Positions 1 to 10,851 of a stretch of DNA of 64,000 nt are shown in pieces. The DNA comes from Zasmidium citrigriseum (Eukaryota > Ascomycota > Dothideomycetes > Mycosphaerellales > Mycosphaerellaceae). The translations under genes and the position numbers were made by a program. Position 1 is the first letter of the stretch, and the number at the start of each line of letters is the position of its first letter. Location: assembly GCA_002786025.1 (NCBI GenBank), contig NHNW01000048.1, positions 248,001-312,000 on the forward strand, written 5' to 3'. Below the pieces are notes generated by a model, which saw nothing but the letters and a program-made list of their open reading frames with translations, did not search any database and had not been told where the DNA came from.

Positions 1-945
1 ACAGGAGTGCTGTCAAGCAACATTAAGCCACGACCAGCCGCTCCCAATGCGGAATCGAAGATTGTTCCCCGGGTCGACAGTCGCGACTTGGACCTGATCC
101 AGCAGCGCGATCCGCTGGCTGGTACGCAAGACCCTTTCAACTTGTCCCAAGAAGAGAGGCAAGCTGCATCGAACGATTCGGCGGATGCATTCCCTCGCTG
201 GCCTGCGTTTGCCAAGCAGTCCGGTTTCTTTGGCGGCAAAGTCGACCACCAAGACCCAGTCAAGAAGAGTCGTGGTGTATTTGCGAAAGCTCCAACTCCG
301 CCGAATAAACCGCGTCCTGACACCACGAGCGTATTCAGAAGTACGCAACGTCAGATTCAGAAGCTGCGGCGCATCAACGCACCACGTCAACGAGAGGTGC
401 AAGTCGAAGACCCGGACAAGACGCTGGTGAATGAGGAGGATGAAGACCAAGGCAACAGCTTGGCAGATGAAGGCGCTGAATCCGAAGAATACGATGAGGT
501 CGATGAGCATGCGTTCGATGCTTCAAGGGCTGAAGCCGACCATGAGCTCTCCGACATTGACCAAGACCACATGATGTCGTGGTGCAACACCCTGAAGCCG
601 CATCAGCTGGACATGTTCGACGAGCTCGTCAAATGCTCCTACCGCATCGCCGCCTTCTTCACCGAGCGCGAGAACAACATCGAACGCACTCTGGAGCGAC
701 AACACCGAATGGGTCTCCATGTCATCCAGCAAGACGAGCTCCTCCGCGCGAAAGAGTATGAGCAGGTCAAAGAAAACCTCGCCCGTGCCAAAGACGAGAT
801 TAAGCAGGAATATCAGCAGAGCCTCAAGCAGTATGAACAGCAGCGCACTGATCGGAGACTTGAGAGATCAAGACGCATTGTCGAGAAGGGCAAGAGAGAT
901 GATGAGAATAACAAGTTGGAGGCCTTGATCGCTGGGCTGGCGTAA
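1..945 (+). CDS. C-terminal part of an unrecognised coiled-coil protein (5' truncated)
   Basis: The frame is open from base 1 to a TAA at 943-945, so the gene begins outside the window and about 314 residues are visible. The first half is polar and rich in Pro, Asp and Glu with an acidic stretch near residues 130-185, so it is probably disordered. From about residue 190 a compact segment (MMSWCNTLKPHQLDMFDEL) leads into a long charged helix rich in Glu, Gln, Arg and Lys that should form a coiled coil up to the end. No catalytic motif, signal peptide or membrane segment is visible, and I do not recognise the family. The downstream neighbour converges on it. That it is coding is fairly sure from length and codon bias; its function is unknown. 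Confidence 0.75.
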   Translation, partial: TGVLSSNIKPRPAAPNAESKIVPRVDSRDLDLIQQRDPLAGTQDPFNLSQEERQAASNDSADAFPRWPAFAKQSGFFGGKVDHQDPVKKSRGVFAKAPTPPNKPRPDTTSVFRSTQRQIQKLRRINAPRQREVQVEDPDKTLVNEEDEDQGNSLADEGAESEEYDEVDEHAFDASRAEADHELSDIDQDHMMSWCNTLKPHQLDMFDELVKCSYRIAAFFTERENNIERTLERQHRMGLHVIQQDELLRAKEYEQVKENLARAKDEIKQEYQQSLKQYEQQRTDRRLERSRRIVEKGKRDDENNKLEALIAGLA

Positions 946-1977
946 TGAGTGTATATGCGTGCGATGGTTCTGACTATGGCTGGCATCGAATGTTCAGCAG
1001 CTGCTGATAATGTTTTGGAAGATGGATTTCCTCATCGCTGTACGTGCGATGTGCGGCCGATATGGCCGGCAATAACGAATAGCTGTTCTACATGTAGCTC
1101 TCGCTTGATAACAATAATGCAAATCAATGATTCAAAACCTCCTTCCCCTGCTCTCGTTTAGATCCCCTCCAACCCATCCTCATCCGATTGAGCCACCTTG
1201 GCACAACCTTCAAACGTCACCATCACATCGAAAATCCTCCACCGCAGGCATTCCAAGGCCCAAGTGGAGGAAGTCCCACTCATAATCTTGCAGTCCACGC
1301 AAGCCAAGGCGCCATCAACTGCGCAAACAAGCAAGAGAGAAAAAGTAGCTGAAAGATCTGAGATCAAATTATCCATGTTCTTCCAAATTACTTATTAACA
1401 CAAAGGTTGTCTAAATCCGCCCAACTTCCTCCATCCTCCTCCATCCTTCCATCGGCCACGGCGCCCACGTCCTGGTCAACCAAGACGCCTCGCCATACCC
1501 AGAACCCATTTTTCCAGCAGATGCACCCAATGTCTCGTGCACCGGTTTCCCCAAACAAACAAGAACAAGCTAACCCAGTTTCCCTCCCCTTTTGTATCCA
1601 ATCGCAATGCAGAATATTCACAAGTTTCCAGGTCGGTGGCACGGCATCATGTGCCTGCCCTTCCCTGGCAAATAAAAAAGACAAACAGGATGAGGATGCG
1701 ATGCAACTGACAAAGAGGACAGGTTCCCTCTTCTTCCGCCAGAATCATAACCCGCTCGATCCCATATTCTATGCAAAGATCTCTTCGCGAACGCGCGCCG
1801 AATTCATAATCGACGATACCAGGTCTCTTTCGTTGCCAATGGAGGCATTCAAAACATTACATCCTGCGTCGCGTTAAATGCTCGGTCGTAACAGATATTC
1901 GTTCTTCAGATCCTTCTCCTGGATCAACACCAGAACCGGCTCAAATCGACAGACACTCCTCGAGGCTTTCTGGACTT
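946..1977. other. Convergent intergenic region
   Basis: This lies between the 3' ends of two convergent genes and should hold both 3' UTRs. Open frames here are short and lack protein-like composition. I see no RNA gene, repeat or further exon. Confidence 0.5.
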
Positions 1978-4900
1978 CTAATCCATCGATCTGTAGAGGT
2001 CCTGCAGCGAAGGCTCCGGTTTCTGGCCGGTGCTCATGCTCTCCGTCCTGGATTTCGAGCCCCACTTCGATTTCTTTTTGTTCTCGCGCTTCTTGCGCAT
2101 CTCTGCCCAGCCATCATCCTCATCTTCGTCCACTGGCCGCGATACCGCCTTCGGAGCGCCCTTCGGCTTGTCAACGATCCGGATAGTCGACTTTGGAGTC
2201 TGTACTTGGCTGGCGTTGAACGGCGTTCCTGGCAGATTGGGCGAGGTCTGCTGTTTCTGGAAAGCCTGCAATGTGAGCGAAGAGGTCATGCTTTGCGATC
2301 GCGAGGTCTCGCCGTTCTGTGTCACTGGGCGATATCGAGATGGCATGCCGACGTTGCTTCGCTCGCTGGGGGCAATCGATGGCGTGTATCCGGGTCCAGG
2401 TCCACCTCCAGAGATGTTCAGGCCAGACACCGAGGGTGCGTACGATCCATTGCTGAGCGGCATCGCACTATTCGGTCGAGGAGCACCAGGTTGTGGTGCT
2501 TGATTCCAGCTGGCGGGAGGATTCATCATGGTCATGGCTCGTCCTTGGTTCGGAGCTGGTGGCTGCAGCTGCGATTGCTGACTTGCCACAGACATCGGCC
2601 TTTGCATGTTGGTGAAGTTGACTCCAAGGTAGTCTCCAGCCTGCTGCTGTGGCTGTTGCGGCTGTGGTGTCTGTCCACCACCCATTTGGGCTTGTTGCAT
2701 GGTCAACATGTTCTGCATAAGTTGCATCTGCATCTGCATGAACTGCTGCATTTGTTGCTGACCAGGATCAAGCATTGGCTGCTGTGGCATTTGCGGCATC
2801 ATCGGCATTTGACCCATGCCCATGCCCATGCCCATTGCCCCCATTTGCGGCATGGGAGGGACTGGAGGCGCACCATACATGGAAGGCGGGGGGAGGTTGC
2901 CCATCGACATTGTTCGAGGCATCTGAGGCATCGACATGTTGGATGGCAACGGCGTACTGCCCATGGGGTTGTACATGCCCGTCGCCGGGTTGGGACTTCC
3001 TCTTCGCGCTGCTTTGGCCCGTTCCTCTCCAGCAATGATGCCGACTAAGCCGCCTGGATGTCCATTACCCTGTGGTGGCATTTGGGGAGGCATGGGACCT
3101 GTTGGTACGCCGACCACCGATCCGCCGGAGCTGTTCATTGCCAGTGATTCCCGTGTACTTTGGTTTACCAGACCGGCACCGAAGTACGGGTCTGCTGGCA
3201 GCCTTCGAGCAAAGGGCGGTAGGTTGCCCTGACCAGCGCCTCCGTTCATCAGGGAACCTGCCATGGATGTCCGCCTTTGGTGTGCCATGTCGTTCGCGTC
3301 CTGTCTGGTTGGAGGCCGCGAGCTACTGGGAAATCCATGCGCTTGCAAGATTCCGAGTGGAACGTCATCGTCTTCGCCGTCATCCTCCTTGCCCTTCACG
3401 GTGTCTGCAGGTGGTGTGCCGCTAATACCGCCAAAGTGAAGTCCAACGCCGCCACTTGCTGGAGGTGCGCTTGAACCTCGATCTATCGAAGGCCTCACGG
3501 TCGAGGCAGAAGACGAGGGCAAGTCGGTCGGTCCTCCGCCAGTGACTTTCTTCATCTGCTGACGGTAGACCGACATGTTGGCCTCCTGCTTTTGTCTCTG
3601 CTTTGCCATGTTCCTTGCTCTTTCAATGTCATCGTCATCATCATAATCATCGCCAGACAGGTCCTCCTCTTCGCTCTGCTCGGCGCTGCTCTGCTCGTGT
3701 CTTCGCAGTGCATTGAATTCGTCCTTGGTCATCTTCTTAAGCGTGCCGCTCTGGGTACGCTGGTGGGCAGGCGGCCGGATGGCCCGAGAGGGAGGACCGA
3801 CAGGCGACGAGTCGAACATACTGTTGTCTGCACGACCTTTGCCTTTCAAGTCCACCCTCGCGGCTCGAGGGGTTGTGGTGTTGGATTCGGCCGCCCAGGA
3901 CTCGCCGGCGGAGCTGTTGGGGGAGATTGCACCAGCTCGTGATGCACCAGGCGTCACGGAGGTGTTCAGTGCTTGTCGTGTATTGGTCGACCGCGCAGAG
4001 GCCGTCGCGTTGCTTGACTCGGGGCTCGCTACGGAGTTGGATCCCTGATCATCGCGCAGCTCATACCTCCTGATCCATCGGTCATCATCATCGACATGGG
4101 TTTGCCTGTTCGGGTACTCTGGCTCTTTCTCTTTCCCATCATCCATCACAGAGCTGTAACTGTCCACTGACGTTGCACGTTGTGGGCCAGGAGAGTTGTA
4201 GCGTTCAGGAACACGAGAGTAGCCTGACTTGGAATTGCCAAGGAAAGCTTGGGTAATTCCATTTCCAACGGCTGGCCCCGGCGCGTTACCGTCGAGTGTA
4301 TTTGGCGAGCTAAGGGCGGAACTTGACACCAGAGCTTCGTTCGAGCTGCGTTCGTCATATGAGTATGGCGACTCGGTGTCTTCGCGGTTCACTTTGATGG
4401 GGTTGGGAGAGGACGAAAGGGCGTTTCTGGAGAGCGTTCTTGGCGGGAACATGGGTTCGGATTCCTGGGAGGAGTCAGCACTGAAACTTCTTGATACTTG
4501 CAGATTGCATACCGTCCGGTGGAATGAGCCCACTGTTGGTGGAGGCGGAAGGGGATGGTCTCGCTTCAGGCTGTCGAACATGCTGCTAAAATCGTCGTCC
4601 TTGCCAAAATCCCCGTTGAGTGTCAGTTCGGTCTTGGGCGGCACCGCAGTGCTTGCATAACTGCTCGTCGTCATGGCGCGTTCTCTGTACGGGCTGTGAC
4701 TTCGAGTTGGGTTGACAGGCGCACCATTGGCGACGTGTGGAGGCGGTAGTGGAGGGACGTCCTGGGGCAGATCTTTCGAGCTTCGTGCGTTCTTGTTCCC
4801 GAAGGACAGGGCGCGCGCAGCACGTGTTGTGAAGGAGGGAGGAGGTGGTGGTGTTGGCTCGTCCGCATTGGCGGCGACGGTTTGGTACATGCCCGTGGTC

Positions 4901-5346
4901 TGGGCTCGTTTCGGCGGGTAAAGCTCTTCGTCGTCAAGGTGATGATCCTGGTCGAGGGAAGAAGGCAGCGTCGAAGTCGAACTGTGACGGGCCGACGCCG
5001 ATGAGCTCTCGTAGTATCCGCTCGAGCCTGAATTGGTGGTCCCACCGCTGCCCCTAGCGCCGCTAAGAGGCCACCCTGGACGGCTTCTAGAGGAGTCTAC
5101 CGATTTATTCGTCGAGGCCAAGCCCAGGTCGTCTGCCGACTTGCCTCGCAGTGCGTGGAGAGGCGAGATGAAAGGTCGGCCTACAGCGCTTTCGCGCGAG
5201 CCATAGGTAACTGACTTCTTATCCGGTCTCTCGAGTACGCGAAACGACGACTGGCCAGTGGCGGCGGGGGCTTCTTGCTCGAATTCGAGAGCGTTGCCGG
5301 AGGACTTGCGCCGGCCGAAATTCTTGAGATTCAGACCCTTGGGCAT
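1978..5346 (-). CDS. Large disordered Met/Gln/Pro-rich fungal protein
   Basis: A single uninterrupted frame of 1122 residues starts MPKGLNLKNFGRRKSSG. Nearly all of it is low complexity: Ser/Pro-rich N-terminal half, an acidic block (about residues 555-580, several consecutive Asp), and a Pro/Met/Gln/Gly-rich segment around 780-900 with Met-Gly dipeptide runs and poly-Gln-like stretches. Short motifs look conserved in fungi: DDDVPLGILQAHGFP, PPFARRLPADPYFGAGLVNQ, and a C-terminal DDGWAEMRKKRENKKKSKW. There is no signal peptide, membrane helix or enzyme motif. The composition suggests a scaffold, RNA-associated or condensate-forming protein, but this is inference and I do not assign a function. 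The start is the first Met of the frame, followed by a basic segment. Absence of introns over 3.4 kb is notable beside intron-rich neighbours. Confidence 0.85.
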   Translation of the reverse strand: MPKGLNLKNFGRRKSSGNALEFEQEAPAATGQSSFRVLERPDKKSVTYGSRESAVGRPFISPLHALRGKSADDLGLASTNKSVDSSRSRPGWPLSGARGSGGTTNSGSSGYYESSSASARHSSTSTLPSSLDQDHHLDDEELYPPKRAQTTGMYQTVAANADEPTPPPPPSFTTRAARALSFGNKNARSSKDLPQDVPPLPPPHVANGAPVNPTRSHSPYRERAMTTSSYASTAVPPKTELTLNGDFGKDDDFSSMFDSLKRDHPLPPPPTVGSFHRTVCNLQVSRSFSADSSQESEPMFPPRTLSRNALSSSPNPIKVNREDTESPYSYDERSSNEALVSSSALSSPNTLDGNAPGPAVGNGITQAFLGNSKSGYSRVPERYNSPGPQRATSVDSYSSVMDDGKEKEPEYPNRQTHVDDDDRWIRRYELRDDQGSNSVASPESSNATASARSTNTRQALNTSVTPGASRAGAISPNSSAGESWAAESNTTTPRAARVDLKGKGRADNSMFDSSPVGPPSRAIRPPAHQRTQSGTLKKMTKDEFNALRRHEQSSAEQSEEEDLSGDDYDDDDDIERARNMAKQRQKQEANMSVYRQQMKKVTGGGPTDLPSSSASTVRPSIDRGSSAPPASGGVGLHFGGISGTPPADTVKGKEDDGEDDDVPLGILQAHGFPSSSRPPTRQDANDMAHQRRTSMAGSLMNGGAGQGNLPPFARRLPADPYFGAGLVNQSTRESLAMNSSGGSVVGVPTGPMPPQMPPQGNGHPGGLVGIIAGEERAKAARRGSPNPATGMYNPMGSTPLPSNMSMPQMPRTMSMGNLPPPSMYGAPPVPPMPQMGAMGMGMGMGQMPMMPQMPQQPMLDPGQQQMQQFMQMQMQLMQNMLTMQQAQMGGGQTPQPQQPQQQAGDYLGVNFTNMQRPMSVASQQSQLQPPAPNQGRAMTMMNPPASWNQAPQPGAPRPNSAMPLSNGSYAPSVSGLNISGGGPGPGYTPSIAPSERSNVGMPSRYRPVTQNGETSRSQSMTSSLTLQAFQKQQTSPNLPGTPFNASQVQTPKSTIRIVDKPKGAPKAVSRPVDEDEDDGWAEMRKKRENKKKSKWGSKSRTESMSTGQKPEPSLQDLYRSMD

Positions 5347-7541
5347 GTAGCCGGTGTTGTGTGTGTGTTCCGGGTGGTTTTGGGATTGTGGATGGCAACG
5401 GCAGCAGGATCAGGCGCGCCCGGTAGCCGTGTTGCCCGGTGTATTGCTACCGTCCCATATATCTCTTCGACGTTCTCACGCGGCGCGATCGTATTAGAGG
5501 AAGGGGTGTATGTACAGGTCGTCTCGCGGGTCGTGTCACGGGCGCTGGGGAGCAGACGGCGCAAATCTCAGCGTTGCAGGGAGCGTGCTACGGGTCTGGC
5601 AGGGCCGAGTGTCAGCGGGCGGTGCACAATTCTCTCGTAAGAGCGAGTGAAGGCGTGAGCGAGCGGTATTAGTGGTGTTGGTATAGAGCAGAGGGCGGTC
5701 GAGGGGTGTTGATGGAAATTGAGTCGTCAGCTCGCAGCGTCCAGCATCCCAGCCAGGCACAATCGACTAGCTGGCCGCCTTCCCCGCCTGCTTGCCAGCG
5801 CTGCTGCTGAACACACGGGACACACTCACAGCGAACGGTCGAGGCGCGGGTGCGCAGAACAATGGGCTGGGCGTCAATCAAAACGAGCGTGGCAATTGAT
5901 GGACGAGGCTGTAGAATCACGGTGACGATGGATGGACTCTGCTGGTCGATGGATGTGTGCGATGCTGAGGCAGCCGGCACGGCGGAGAGGCTCACCACAG
6001 GCTCAGGAGAGTTCGGGCGTGCCAGAAATACGACGGCAACGGGCCAGCTGCTGAGCCTCACCCTCACCTCAGGCGCATGAATTCGCTAGCATCCATGCTC
6101 GGCGTGTACGATGTCCACCGCTGCCATTGGCCGGCTCGTCGACCTCCTCACCAAAATTTCACTGCATGCAAGCCACGGCCTTAATCAATTTGCCTTTCTG
6201 GTCGACATTGCCTATACCGCTCGCTCGATCGTCCTCTTGCCATTCCTGCGTGAGAGCTGCTCGCTCCTACAACAGCTGCTCAAAGGACCCGAGGCATTGT
6301 GTTGCCACCCAGCGACTTTGTTGGGCGCATCCACTCTTGTTCTGCCGTGCGGCTGCACGCAATATTGCGCCGCCACACCCATCCATGCAGACACGAATCC
6401 AGTAATCAACTTCCTAGGCCAGTCTGTGCGGCGCCTCTGTCTTTTTCTTTTGCTCTGCTCCAGCCGCCTCGTTTTGTCCGGCCTTGGCTGATCCGCTCCC
6501 GTCCGCCGCCATCGCGCCTATGCATTTTAGTGCTTCTCGATGCTGTCATCTTTCAACGTTTATATCGAGTACGAGAGTGCTGTCAAGATCGCCTGGACGA
6601 CAATTGGGAAAGCTGGACAATGATGGCAGCTGAGGGTGTGGGACACAAGTCTCATCATTGTGTGCCGCCGGTTCACTGGGTACAACGTCGTACCAGCACC
6701 CTGCCACGAGGTCCATCGGCCTCGTGCGGACATCAACTGCAGTACCAGAGCAACCGTAACGTGTGTACACCCAGCCCTCTGACCTCATCCCCAATCCCCA
6801 TCGCTCTGGATGAGACAGAAGCCAAAGTCGTGCAAATTGGTATCGTTATAGCGGAATTGAATTGACTTTCACATGCACGCGTCGAATCGTTCGCCTCGAT
6901 TGCGGCTAGAAGAAATCTCGATCTTGTTGAAGGGAAGCCGGGCGCCGTTCTGCAGGTGCAGAAACCTGAAACGCGTGCGGAAACCTGCTTCGACGGCTCG
7001 CGCACACACCGCCGCCGAACCATTCTTTCCCGCTGCCGCGCCGAGCGGAAGAGGCAGGAGTGGCTTGTTTCCTTCAGCCACCGGAGACTTGTTTCGAGAT
7101 GTTTGAGACATCAACACGCCTTTTCATCAGTCGCATCGTAGAACCGAGAAGATGTCTGGAGTCTTCATGGATCGAACTGGCTGCAGTGAGCGCGTCGTTT
7201 GGTGAGAGAACAGAATGACGCGTGAAGAAACGAGCGCTAGCGAACTCAATGTCCAACCCCATCTCGTCTTCAGAACGGCCTTTCCCCGACCAACATCACC
7301 TCATTCAAGAGCAGAAACAGCATTCCCACCGACCAGAGCACAGAAACACAGCCAACTCGCCAGTCTGAACGGCGACATCGGCCAATTCCAAAATCCCATC
7401 ACGACATCCAAAAGACGCCATCAGCCGCCCGCATCTAAGACCTGCATACTACTGCACTCCCTCCCTTTAACCGCCTCAGGAAAACGCAAAATTTGGCCAA
7501 CATCGCCAGACTTCCCCTCACACACCGCCTGCACCTGCACA
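5347..7541. other. 2.2-kb divergent intergenic region
   Basis: This separates the start of the minus-strand disordered-protein gene from the plus-strand methyltransferase. It should carry both promoters and leaders. Open frames here (up to about 190 codons) have no recognisable motif and look like chance frames. I see no repeat or RNA gene. Confidence 0.4.
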
Positions 7542-8558
7542 ATGGCCGGAAGCATCAACACCCACGCCCAATCCTCCTTCGCCGCCTCCGCCGCATACGA
7601 TCAACATCGCCCAACCTACTCCCCAACCATCGTGCAATTCCTGCTCGAGAAATTGGGCGTCGCGGGGAAGCATGGCGCGAAAATCGTTGATCTCGCGGCC
7701 GGCACGGGAAAGCTGACCGAAGCGCTGGCATCCCGCGAGGAAGAATTCGACATCACGGCTGTTGAACCCCACAACGGCATGAGAGATGTACTCGTGGCGA
7801 AGAATTTGCCGCGCGTTACTGTTGTCAATGGCACTGGCGAGAGCATGCCAAGCGTGGCGGATGGGAGTGTAGATGCTGTTTTGGTTGCACAGGTAGGTCG
7901 CTTATTGAATTCCTCGTGTTTCATCCGCTCGTATCGCTATCATGAAAATTCTTGGGCTTGAGAACTTCAGTCAATATTTACTTTCGTATAGGCATTCCAT
8001 TGGTTCGCAAACATGACTGCTCTGAAGGAGATTCATCGAGTCTTGCAACGACATGGTGGTCTGGGTCTGGTCTGGAACGCAGAAGACTACAATCACCCCA
8101 GAGATCACAAGGCCAGTACACCTGGAGAGGCCAAGTTACACGATCTTACGTGGAAAGTCATTTCAGAAGCTGGAGATCAGGAGCCTCGCTTCCGAAATCT
8201 GGAATGGCAAAAGGTCTTTGACGAGCAGGTCAAGAAGACGCCGCTATCATTGATCAAGGCCAGCGATGACCAGCTCTTCTCTCTTCCCATCGGACAACAT
8301 TTGGAGCCATTCGAAGTGACTCTGTCAGTAGAGCAGGCATGGCAGCGGTATAACACACTCGGCCACATTTCCACTTTGCAGGTCGAGGCGAAGGAGAAGG
8401 TGTACAAGGCATTTATGGATGCTTTGACTGAAGGCGTGCAGCAAGACGACAAGGGCAATGTGATCATTCATGGCAATACGTGGGCTGTCTGGACGATGAA
8501 GATTCCTGCCGATGGTGTGGATGCTCTTGGTGATGTCCAAGTCCAGTCAGGTACCTGA
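7542..8558 (+). CDS. SAM-dependent class I methyltransferase
   Basis: Two exons, 7542-7892 and 7992-8558, joined in phase 0 across a 99-nt intron (GTAGGT..TATAG), give 305 residues. Motif I (VDLAAGTGKLTEAL, about residues 49-62) is the SAM-binding glycine loop of a Rossmann methyltransferase. The acidic end of beta-2 is ITAVEPHNGM, and SVDAVLVAQ followed by AFHWFAN spans the splice, matching the beta-4 AFHW signature of the Methyltransf_11 type. The rest is a substrate-binding cap that cannot be assigned. The start is the first Met in frame after an upstream stretch with no protein character. It resembles fungal relatives of yeast crg1/tmt1-like enzymes; the substrate is unknown, likely a small molecule. 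Confidence 0.88.
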
Positions 8559-8714
8559 TTCCGTTGCGACGACTTTGGCGGCGTGTGCGTGGCAAGAGCC
8601 TCGCTGGCGTGCTCGTGCTTGCTTCTTCGCCGCTTCTGATAGCTCATAGAGTAGACAGCCTCCCATCGTAGAGCTTCGTATTCAGATCCGCATTTCCTCT
8701 CATCGCATCCTATC

Positions 8715-9150
8715 TCACTGCGCCGCAGCGTCCGCAGAAATGTACATGACTACAACACCACCAAGTCAGCAAACGCGCTTCATCTCCAACGTAACCCCAA
8801 CGGTCATGCCACCCCAAAAGTAGGGAAAAGAGTACTGACCGTTATTCCCCCTCACAAACGCATCCCCATAACTCCGCCTCAACTTCCCATCCACATACTC
8901 CTTGGTGTCCTCGAGCGCAATGTTCATGTAGCCGTCCACCGATTGCAATTCGCCTGGTACATAAGTCAACTCCCATCCCGCCCTCAACACTGTAGTACCT
9001 GGATGACTGACCTCTGTACACGACTCCGGAATTGAGCTTCACCGTCACAGGCGCGCCGATGATTTCGCTCAGGAAGCCACTAGGATCGCGAGCGTCGCCG
9101 GCTTCGCCGTTGGCTGATGCTTGGGGTGGAGTGTCCGGTTCGGCGGACAT
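8715..9150 (-). CDS. LSM6: U6 snRNA-associated Sm-like protein LSm6
   Basis: Three exons on the minus strand (9150-9012, 8953-8840, 8749-8715) with introns of 58 and 90 nt encode 95 residues. After an acidic N-terminus the Sm fold is complete: PSGFLSEIIGAPVTVKLNSG and VYRGEL form the Sm1 motif, DGYMNIALEDTKEYV completes it, and YGDAFVRGNN is the Sm2 motif, ending VMYISADAAAQ. LSm6 is part of the LSm2-8 ring that binds the 3' end of U6 snRNA in the nucleus and of the LSm1-7 ring acting in cytoplasmic mRNA decapping. The last exon is only 35 nt; its acceptor TTGTAG with branch GCTGAC restores the typical C-terminus. It is transcribed head to head with TRM112. LSm6 is preferred over SmF because of the ALEDTKEYV and RGNN sequence. 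Confidence 0.93.
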
Positions 9151-9366
9151 TTTTGTCTGGTGTGATGCTGGAGAAGATGTTGGCGGTGATTTGTTTGGTG
9201 ATGGCAAGGAAGGCGGAAGCGGCGAGTGAAGAAAGTGGTGGGATTTGATTGGTTGGCTGGAAATTCTTCGAACCACCACCTCCAAAGAAAAGCACCAACA
9301 CCTCAAACTCAATCACGATTTCCGACAACGACAGACAAGCAGACTTCACAAGACTCGGCCGACAAG
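9151..9366. promoter_or_regulatory. Shared LSM6/TRM112 bidirectional promoter region
   Basis: Only 216 bp separate the two start codons, so both promoters and leaders must lie here. I see no clear TATA box. The segment beside TRM112 is rich in CA and CAAC, as is usual for fungal leaders. Confidence 0.6.
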
Positions 9367-9819
9367 ATGAAGTTGCTCACCCTCAACTTCCTCACCTGCG
9401 CCGTCAAAACCTGCAAATCCTCCCCCTCCGCCTTCCCGCTCCATCCCAAGGACGCCGAACTCGAACAAATCGAAGTCGACCTCAACCCGCTCTTTGTCCA
9501 AAACATTCTTCCAAGGCTGGACTGGGAAGCTATGAAGACTCTCTCCAGCGAAGTAAAATATTCGTCCCTCTCAAGTCCCCTCCTTCCTATATACTAATAT
9601 GATGTCTAGTTGGGCCTCCCCTCCCTCCCAGCCGACATGCCCGACCCTGAGGACCTCCTCGATGGTGAGGGAGAGCCTACGCAGACGCTCAAGGACTTGC
9701 ATGTGTTGTTGATGGAGACGAGTATTGCGAGTGGGCGGTTGTGTTGTGGGAATTGCGGGCATGAGTATGCGGTTAAGGAGGGGATTGCGAATTTTTTGTT
9801 GCCGAGTCATATGGTCTGA
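9367..9819 (+). CDS. TRM112: Trm112, activator subunit of methyltransferases
   Basis: Exons 9367-9552 and 9610-9819, joined in phase 0 across a 57-nt intron, encode 131 residues, close to yeast Trm112 (135). The N-terminus MKLLTLNFLTCAVKTC carries the first cysteine pair of the zinc-binding domain and LCCGNCGHEYAVKEGIANF the second pair. LGLPSLPADMPD continues the central helical part across the splice, and the protein ends in the usual LLPSHMV. In the family, Trm112 stabilises Trm9, Trm11, Mtq2 and Bud23, thereby serving tRNA, eRF1 and 18S rRNA methylation. The 5' neighbour LSM6 is divergently transcribed. All diagnostic residues are present and identification is firm. Confidence 0.95.
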
Positions 9820-10851
9820 GGAAGGACTATGTGAGAGATGACGAGGAATCTGCTGCTACTGATTACGATTGACGACGGGGTTTGGCATGCGATCGCTGGC
9901 CTGGACTCGAGAAAGGGAAGAGAGATCGAGTCTTCACCAGATATGACCTGCGATATTGGTCTTGGCATGTCACGAAGGAGATGCCCTTTCACATGCTCGA
10001 GTGGAATGGACTGGACTGAACTGGCTGGATGAAACCATCTGATGGTACCCGCCTCGAGAATTGTGGCTGGAGCGATCGAGTTTGGCATGGTCAAGGAACC
10101 ATGTGTTTCGGCGAGACCACCACGAGGGACGCCGGTCTTCAAAGTCGAAGTCAAATCCAAAACCAAAGAACGAACGTCAACAACACACATGAAGACTTGC
10201 TCTCAAGATGAAGATTCTCGCACGAGATCTCGAATCAGACTGTGACGACACGCTGGAGCCGGGTGGAGATGATCAAGTGGAGGAGGAGGGTCCTGTTCGT
10301 TTCAAGATCCATCATCCACGCGATGAGGCTGGCTGCGGATGTCGTCCCGAGAGAAATTACTCCAGGATGCCCGTCCAATGACCCATTTTACTCCCCAATG
10401 TCTCACTTGGAACATCCCTTAGCGTTGCGAGTATTTCGGCCAGTAGTATTCAAGTGAATACTCCTCTTCAACACAATTTTCATGTGATCATGTCTGGTCT
10501 TCACAGTTGAAGTTGTGCAACGGTCGAGTCTCTCGCTTGTGAGCCAACGCCTCGGGCCGTCAAAATCCTTGCGCTCCCGTCTTCCTACGTCACCCCCGAA
10601 TTGGAGGCCGATGCGCCGAGATCTCATCACGTCTGGACTTTTCTTGTGCTAGTCGGCGTCCGCTTCCCATTTCCACGCCTAGCATCACATCATTCACCTC
10701 ATGACCGCCGCCGACAGCAGCTTCTAAGTCTCACCAATCCACCGCGCCCTCCCGCCGGTGCCACTCGGCCGCTCCTCACCTATATTTCGCCCATCTCGAC
10801 CCCTCCGACATCCTTCAATCTCCACGACCCTCGCAGCCCCACGTGCCCACC
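9820..10851. other. Intergenic region
   Basis: It holds the TRM112 3' UTR and the promoter and CT-rich leader of the next gene. Several frames of 60-130 codons exist but none shows motif or codon bias. Nothing else is seen. Confidence 0.45.
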
